Source: an uncultured Bacilli bacterium
GTDB taxonomy: Bacteria > Bacillota_I > Bacilli_A > RFN20 > CAG-826
Direction of reading: 5' to 3'
Length of the DNA: 9,629 bases
Assembly (NCBI GenBank): GCA_905236085.1
Contig: CAJOOD010000082.1
Coordinates: forward strand, 1 to 9,629
The position numbers and the translations under genes are program-made. The notes under the pieces were generated by a model. That model was not told the origin of the DNA. It saw only the letters and a program-made list of their open reading frames with translations, and searched no databases. Position 1 is the stretch's first letter. The number at the start of each line of letters is the position of its first letter. Below, in pieces: positions 6,197 through 9,629 of this stretch.

Positions 6197-7206
6197 TGGA
6201 TTTAGATAAGGCTATTTCACTCATAGAGAACTCCTTTTTAAGCCCTTTGTTAAATGATCCTGATGTCACGGATATTTCATACAATGGGCAAGCTGTGTTT
6301 TATCAACATAACTTTAAAGGAAGACAAAAATCTGATATTCAAGTCGATCCACTAGAAGTATCAGATTTCGTTCGACAAATCAGTAATATAAGTGAACAAT
6401 TCTTTTCGGTGAATAGCCCTATCTTAGATGTATCTATCGGAAGATACCGTGTAAACGCTGTCCATCCTGTTATCGCCAGGATTGGCAATGATAAATGTAT
6501 AAATCTATGTATAAGAATTGCATCAAATACATTAAAAATCCAGCGAAACAGCGGTTTTTTGGACGAAAACGTTTACCAATTCCTCAAACTTATAATTAGA
6601 CATAAGCAATCTATCATCATCGGTGGATTGACCTCTAGTGGAAAAACCGAATTTCAAAAATTCTTGATTACTCTATTTGAAGCAAACAGTAGGGCTATCA
6701 TAATAGACAACGTCTTAGAATTGGATCAAATGAGGTTTCGTGATGACATCGACATCAACTCATGGAAGTATGATGATCGAAATAGCCAGATAAATATTTC
6801 TTTACTAGTTAAGAATGCATTAAGAAGTAACCCTGATTGGCTAATCGTCGCAGAAGCCAGAGGGGCCGAAATGATTGATGTGCTAAACGCGGCAATGACA
6901 GGAAATCCTATCATTACCACTATCCATGCAGAAAATGCTTATACTTTACCTTCAAGAATGATCTCTATGGTCATGATGAATGAAAAGAAAATGAGCCACG
7001 AAAACATCTTTAAAGATATCTGCAGTCATATCCACTTCTATATCTATTTGAAAAAAGAAGTCGGAGAAGATGGAACCATATCTAGGAAGGTACATCAGAT
7101 AATCTATTTAACCCGTGATGGACGATTTATCGAATTGTTTTCTAGGAACACTAAACTAGATTTATCTAACCTTCCTAAAGAGGTTAAAAAACAATTAGAA
7201 ATCTAA
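6196..7206 (+). CDS. tadA: Tad/type IV filament secretion ATPase (TadA/CpaF family)
   Basis: A 336-residue cytoplasmic hexameric ATPase of the VirB11/PilT/CpaF superfamily that powers assembly, and perhaps retraction, of the filament. The N-terminal domain (1-110) has the DPDVTDISYNG motif at 21-31 and the arginine-rich linker segment (R83, R85, R107). Walker A is GLTSSGKT at 144-151. The Walker B/Asp-box region is WLIVAEARGAE (215-225), where the family typically reads GE-R, here AE-R. The His box is TTIHAEN (241-247). It is shorter than most CpaF proteins, which often carry an N-terminal extension, so this is a compact form. It has a strong SD, AGGAGG at 6185-6190, next to the shared TAATG. 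TadB- and TadC-like genes follow at once, which fixes the system as Tad-like rather than VirB or PilT. Confidence 0.94.
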   Translation: MDLDKAISLIENSFLSPLLNDPDVTDISYNGQAVFYQHNFKGRQKSDIQVDPLEVSDFVRQISNISEQFFSVNSPILDVSIGRYRVNAVHPVIARIGNDKCINLCIRIASNTLKIQRNSGFLDENVYQFLKLIIRHKQSIIIGGLTSSGKTEFQKFLITLFEANSRAIIIDNVLELDQMRFRDDIDINSWKYDDRNSQINISLLVKNALRSNPDWLIVAEARGAEMIDVLNAAMTGNPIITTIHAENAYTLPSRMISMVMMNEKKMSHENIFKDICSHIHFYIYLKKEVGEDGTISRKVHQIIYLTRDGRFIELFSRNTKLDLSNLPKEVKKQLEI

Positions 7207-7218
7207 GAAAGGAGATTT

Positions 7219-7932
7219 ATGCAATTAGTTATTTTAGTTGAATTATTAGTGCCAATGGTTGTCGCAATTATCGCTTATTTATCCACCGATAATTTCATTG
7301 TTGCCGGAGCGGTTTTGTTGATATATTTAGCATATTTTATAATCATATTTCATAGAAAAGTTAAATCAACATCTGCGATAAAGAAAAAATACCATCAATG
7401 TTATAGTTTCATAAACAACTTTATTATCTCTTTAAGCGTAAAAAACTCGCTACAAGGCGCCTATGAAAATGCTACATTGCATCCTGACGAGGATTTCGAA
7501 TTGGAATTAAGAGGAATTAAGCATCTCGATATACTAGAACAATTGGAATATTTAAAAAAGTATTACACGTTCCATACTTATGAATTATTCTACGATGTAA
7601 TTGATCTATTCGTTGAACAAGGCGGAGACATATTGGAAATGTCTAGATATTTAATCAAAGAAGCTAGAAGTAACGAAGAATACATTAACCAATGTCAAGA
7701 AATGAACAAAAGAAAAATCGTAGAATTAATATCTTTGTGGGCCTTCACTTTAGCTATATTAGTCTTTGTTAGATATGGCTTGTCACAGTTCTTTGAACCC
7801 ATCAAAAATCAACTATTTTATCCGATAATGGTGGGGGCCTTCTTCCTATTTGTTCTAGTTGGAATCCATATCATGGTGACTTATTTTACTGGATTAGAAA
7901 TCAAAGGATACCGTAAGTATGAAAAAGATTAA
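7219..7932 (+). CDS. tadB: TadB-like inner-membrane platform protein (T2SSF fold)
   Basis: A 237-residue integral membrane protein with the TadB layout: two N-terminal membrane helices (about 3-21 and 27-46), a cytoplasmic helical domain (about 50-165) of the type II secretion F fold, and two C-terminal helices (about 171-189 and 200-223). The cytoplasmic domain contains the paired-helix pattern ending in FVEQGGDILEMSRYL (131-145), matching the family's glycine turn. It would contact the ATPase and anchor the growing filament. SD AAAGGAG at 7208-7214 lies just after the ATPase stop. It overlaps the following TadC-like gene by 14 bases. Sequence similarity is modest; the name rests on topology and on the A-B-C gene order. 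Confidence 0.82.
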   Translation: MQLVILVELLVPMVVAIIAYLSTDNFIVAGAVLLIYLAYFIIIFHRKVKSTSAIKKKYHQCYSFINNFIISLSVKNSLQGAYENATLHPDEDFELELRGIKHLDILEQLEYLKKYYTFHTYELFYDVIDLFVEQGGDILEMSRYLIKEARSNEEYINQCQEMNKRKIVELISLWAFTLAILVFVRYGLSQFFEPIKNQLFYPIMVGAFFLFVLVGIHIMVTYFTGLEIKGYRKYEKD

Positions 7933-8587
7933 AGCCACTATTGAAGAACTTGGATTAAATTATAAAAAAGAGATGCTAATGCTAATACTGATAGTTGTTG
8001 CGATACTATCAGTTGGAGTGCTGGCGATGCTGTTATTAGATAGTTTCATTTATCCAATAATAGCCACTGGCGCAGCCCTCTTTGCAGGGTATATGTGGAT
8101 TTCTCGTTACAACACCATGAAAGTCAAATTGGAGCAAGAACATGAAGACGAATTAATTGGCTTAGTCAACTATCTAGAAATTTTGTTATCAAACCATGTT
8201 AATGTATACAATTCATTTCAACAAATCTGCAAATATTGTTCTCCATGGATGAAGTTCCAAATTGAGCTACTTTTAAAGGGGATTGACGAGGATAAAACAG
8301 TTCAACCTTTCATAGATTTTTCTGAGAACTTTAAAAATAACCATATCGAAAACCTGATGATTTCTATCTATCAGATGATCGATGGAGGTGAAAACAAGGA
8401 AAGTCTATTGCAATTTGATTTGCTGTTCGATAGCTTGAGCAAATCTCATCAAGATACCATTATCGCAAGAAAACAAAGAAAACTAGAGTCATTAAACACA
8501 TATCCGCTGATAGGCTCTGGATTCATTGTTGTCATATTAGTAGCCGGTATCATGTTTATTATTGAGGACCTAATAAGTGTCATATAA
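7919..8587 (+). CDS. tadC: TadC-like inner-membrane platform protein (T2SSF fold)
   Basis: A 222-residue membrane protein with helices at about 18-40, 44-62 and 196-216 and a cytoplasmic T2SSF-type domain between (about 66-192). The stretch SHQDTIIARKQRKLES (176-191) before the last helix is the usual TadC-like amphipathic region, and the MIDGGENKESLL turn (153-164) matches the family glycine turn. It is thought to pair with the TadB-like protein as the platform for filament assembly. The ATG at 7919 has AAAGGA at 7903-7908 and overlaps the upstream gene by 14 bases; the downstream GTG gene begins 11 bases before this gene ends. Confidence 0.82.
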   Translation: MKKIKATIEELGLNYKKEMLMLILIVVAILSVGVLAMLLLDSFIYPIIATGAALFAGYMWISRYNTMKVKLEQEHEDELIGLVNYLEILLSNHVNVYNSFQQICKYCSPWMKFQIELLLKGIDEDKTVQPFIDFSENFKNNHIENLMISIYQMIDGGENKESLLQFDLLFDSLSKSHQDTIIARKQRKLESLNTYPLIGSGFIVVILVAGIMFIIEDLISVI

Positions 8588-8918
8588 ATTTGGATTGATT
8601 CTTTCCATGATATTTGTAGCGGTGTTCCTTTTATTTGGGGTAGACCTAGCATCACTACAATTAGCGTACTCGGAATTAGACTCTAAAGCTATCACCATCG
8701 GCTATGTCATTTCCAAAAGCGGATATATAAGCGATTCCTTGGTTAAAGAAATCGAAAACAAATACGAAGTCACATTCACTTGTCTTAGTAACTGCACACC
8801 TAAGTTCGGGGATGTGGTGGAGTATAAAATTGGTAGCTCTTTTGATCCAATAATTATCTTCAAAGGTAGTAAGGTAATTGAAATAAGGAGAACAACTGTC
8901 ATTGGATATTATGATTAG
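8577..8918 (+). CDS. Small membrane-anchored, cysteine-pair protein, TadE/DUF4320-like
   Basis: A 113-residue protein with an N-terminal membrane helix (5-24) and an extracytoplasmic domain of about 85 residues. The pattern ITIGYVISKSGYISDSLV (39-56), a turn with C69-LSN-C73, then GDVVEYKIG (78-86) resembles the fold of TadE-like/DUF4320 proteins in Tad loci of Clostridia and relatives; this is recognition of pattern, not a search result. The start is GTG at 8577, set by GAGGA at 8564-8568, 8 bases upstream; it overlaps the TadC-like gene by 11 bases. Its TAG stop lies inside the SD of the next gene. It probably acts as a minor pilin or anchoring subunit, parallel to the protein at 5813-6196. 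Confidence 0.82.
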   Translation: MSYKFGLILSMIFVAVFLLFGVDLASLQLAYSELDSKAITIGYVISKSGYISDSLVKEIENKYEVTFTCLSNCTPKFGDVVEYKIGSSFDPIIIFKGSKVIEIRRTTVIGYYD

Positions 8919-8930
8919 GAGGATTTAAAA

Positions 8931-9128
8931 ATGTCAGAGATTAAAGGACAATTGCTTGGAATTTTATTAGTAGTCGCCGTATTCGGTATTGCCGCAGGTG
9001 TACTTACTTCAGTATTTACTAGAGTCGCAAATAGAGTACAAACTGAAGTTTATGATGAATTAGATGAACTCGATTCATTAGTCTCATCTGCTAATGCAGG
9101 ATTCGACACTGAATTGCTACATTATTAA
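8931..9128 (+). CDS. Pilin-like 65-residue membrane protein, candidate major subunit
   Basis: A very short protein with a polar N-terminus (MSEIKG), a single hydrophobic helix at about 8-30, and an acidic, helical tail (ELDELD at 43-48, ending LLHY). The size and layout are those of Flp-type Tad pilins. The KG-Q at 5-7 resembles a prepilin leader boundary, but the usual Glu at +5 (Flp motif G-x4-E-Y) is absent: the fifth residue after G6 is I11. It has the best SD in the cluster (AGGAGG 8917-8922, 8 bases spacing), is the last gene and is followed by the terminator, which fits high expression of a major subunit. Alternatively it is a small accessory membrane protein. The family is not recognised with certainty. 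Confidence 0.82.
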   Translation: MSEIKGQLLGILLVVAVFGIAAGVLTSVFTRVANRVQTEVYDELDELDSLVSSANAGFDTELLHY

Positions 9129-9137
9129 AAATTCATT

Positions 9138-9180
9138 AACGCCTTCTAACTATTCTCAATCTCGCTGGAGGGCGTTTTTT
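9138..9180 (+). terminator. Rho-independent terminator of the Tad-like cluster
   Basis: AACGCC (9138-9143) pairs with GGCGTT (9171-9176). The helix continues with t9144-g9170 (wobble), t9145-a9169, c9146-g9168 and t9147-g9167 (wobble) around a loop of about 19 bases. Six T's run 9175-9180. It lies 9 bases after the pilin-like gene and is in the right place to end the cluster transcript. Confidence 0.85.
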
Positions 9181-9182
9181 AT

Positions 9183-9197
9183 TAGACAAATGGTCTA
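9183..9197. promoter_or_regulatory. Inverted repeat over the acpP -35 box, possible operator
   Basis: TAGAC (9183-9187) and GTCTA (9193-9197) form a perfect 5-base inverted repeat with a 5-base spacer, covering the whole -35 box and the upstream part of the spacer. A dimeric repressor bound here would block polymerase. Fatty-acid genes in Firmicutes are often controlled by FapR or FabT at promoter palindromes, but this sequence is not a clear match to either site as I know them. Confidence 0.4.
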
Positions 9198-9211
9198 TTT
9201 CTACTTATAAT
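9183..9211 (+). promoter_or_regulatory. Near-consensus promoter of acpP
   Basis: -35 TAGACA (9183-9188; five of six consensus bases) and -10 TATAAT (9206-9211; perfect) with a 17-base spacer. Transcription should start near 9218, giving a leader of about 24 bases that contains the SD AGGAG (9227-9231). It begins 3 bases after the T-run of the preceding terminator. Confidence 0.85.
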
Positions 9212-9241
9212 TATTAATGCATTTACAGGAGAGAGATAAAA

Positions 9242-9466
9242 ATGTCTGAAGTAGAAAATAAAATTAAAGAAATATTTGGAAAAAGAGTAGATTTAACTGG
9301 TGTTACAGTTGACACCACATTAGAAAGTCTTGACATTGATAGCTTAGATTTAGTCGAAGCAATGATGGATTTAGAAGAAGAATTTGGTGTTCAATTTACC
9401 AACGATGAAATCTTAAATTTAAAGACTGTTAAGGATGTTGTAACCTTAGTAGAAAATAAAAAATAA
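9242..9466 (+). CDS. acpP: Acyl carrier protein
   Basis: A 74-residue acidic protein, slightly shorter than the usual 77-80 residues. It carries growing acyl chains on a 4'-phosphopantetheine arm in fatty-acid and phospholipid synthesis in the cytoplasm. The attachment site is the hallmark LDIDSLDLVE at 30-39, with S34 the modified serine (DSL motif 33-35); the recognition helix II follows at 34-50. The third and fourth helices are in NDEILNLKTVKDVVTLV (54-70). It stands alone behind its own promoter, with SD AGGAG (9227-9231) 10 bases before the ATG. I see no clear hairpin terminator after it; only A-rich sequence follows, so transcripts might continue into the tRNA. Confidence 0.97.
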   Translation: MSEVENKIKEIFGKRVDLTGVTVDTTLESLDIDSLDLVEAMMDLEEEFGVQFTNDEILNLKTVKDVVTLVENKK

Positions 9467-9476
9467 AAAAACTTTC

Positions 9477-9505
9477 TTGCTTACTAATTATCGTTATGAT
9501 AATAT
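9477..9505 (+). promoter_or_regulatory. Possible tRNA promoter with palindromic -10 region
   Basis: TTGCTT (9477-9482) could be a -35. The -10 would be GATAAT (9498-9503, spacing 15) or TAATAT (9500-9505, spacing 17). The -10 region is one arm of a perfect inverted repeat, ATTATC (9487-9492) and GATAAT (9498-9503), so it is also possible the repeat itself is a weak regulatory site. Confidence 0.4.
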
Positions 9506-9512
9506 TTGTTTT

Positions 9513-9527
9513 GCGTTTGATAAACGC
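9513..9527 (+). other. Short hairpin in the leader before tRNA-Asn
   Basis: GCGTTT (9513-9518) pairs perfectly with AAACGC (9522-9527) around a three-base GAT loop. Flanking TTTT (9509-9512) and AAAA (9533-9536) can extend it past a five-base bulge. No T-run follows, so it is not an intrinsic terminator; it would sit in the 5' leader of the precursor tRNA, near the RNase P region. Confidence 0.4.
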
Positions 9528-9542
9528 GAAGCAAAATAATGC

Positions 9543-9618
9543 GCCTACCTAGCTCAGTCGGTAGAGCTATCGGCTGTTAACCGATCGGTCGTGGGTTCGA
9601 GTCCCTCGGTAGGCGCCA
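9543..9618 (+). tRNA. tRNA-Asn (anticodon GTT), CCA encoded
   Basis: A complete 76-base cloverleaf. The acceptor stem is GCCTACC (9543-9549) with GGTAGGC (9608-9614), then discriminator G9615 and encoded CCA (9616-9618). The D stem is GCTC/GAGC (9552-9555, 9564-9567). The anticodon stem is ATCGG/CCGAT (9569-9573, 9581-9585) with loop CTGTTAA and anticodon GTT at 9576-9578. The T loop is TTCGAGT (9596-9602). The T stem GTGGG/CCCTC (9591-9595, 9603-9607) has one T-T mismatch (9592 with 9606). Upstream bases 9541-9542 (GC) could mimic an extended acceptor but are not part of the mature tRNA. Confidence 0.96.
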
Positions 9619-9629
9619 TACTTCTGGCC

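Noticed and set aside
4515..9618. Tad-like cluster as a tRNA-inserted mobile island
   Set aside because: No integrase, no direct repeats of the tRNA 3' end and an ordinary acpP gene lies between the cluster and tRNA-Asn.
1..9629. CRISPR arrays, insertion sequences, or toxin-antitoxin pairs
   Set aside because: No regularly spaced repeats, transposase-like products or typical toxin/antitoxin proteins were seen.

Overview
The window comes from an AT-rich bacterium using the standard stop codons in practice. All visible tryptophans are TGG, nearly all genes end in TAA, and most genes have purine-rich Shine-Dalgarno (SD) sites of the AGGAGG type. Together with the protein families this suggests a single-membrane, low-GC Firmicute of the Bacilli/Erysipelotrichales/Mollicutes-neighbour kind. 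That placement is inference; no rRNA or species marker is present.

Left part (1-3671, + strand): the tail of an unidentified gene and its hairpin terminator; then two overlapping paralogous CNNM/CorC-type membrane proteins (DUF21 plus CBS pair), probably magnesium or other cation transport; then a 56-residue single-pass membrane protein coupled to a short-chain dehydrogenase. A small guanylate kinase-like gene lies on the - strand (3663-4196); its 3' end overlaps that of the dehydrogenase by 9 bases.

Middle (4515-9128, + strand): a tightly packed eight-gene cluster, mostly overlapping or nearly touching, ending in a good terminator. Three genes identify it as a Tad-type (type IV filament) secretion/pilus system: a TadA/CpaF ATPase and two TadB/TadC-type inner-membrane platform proteins. 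Around them are two small proteins with an N-terminal membrane anchor and a cysteine pair (TadE/minor-pilin-like), a 65-residue pilin-like protein behind the strongest SD site and next to the terminator, a 333-residue secreted protein of unknown family, and a 104-residue acidic cytoplasmic protein of unknown family. No secretin, TadZ or prepilin peptidase lies in the window. The cluster is the most likely candidate for an undescribed system here.

Right part (9183-9618): an acyl carrier protein gene with a near-consensus promoter whose -35 box lies in an inverted repeat, followed by tRNA-Asn(GTT).

An unexpected regulatory pattern: the 56-residue gene and the guanylate kinase-like gene both lack SD sites, and both have a promoter (-35, 17-base spacer, -10) placed so that transcription should begin at the A of the ATG. 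Both look like leaderless mRNAs.
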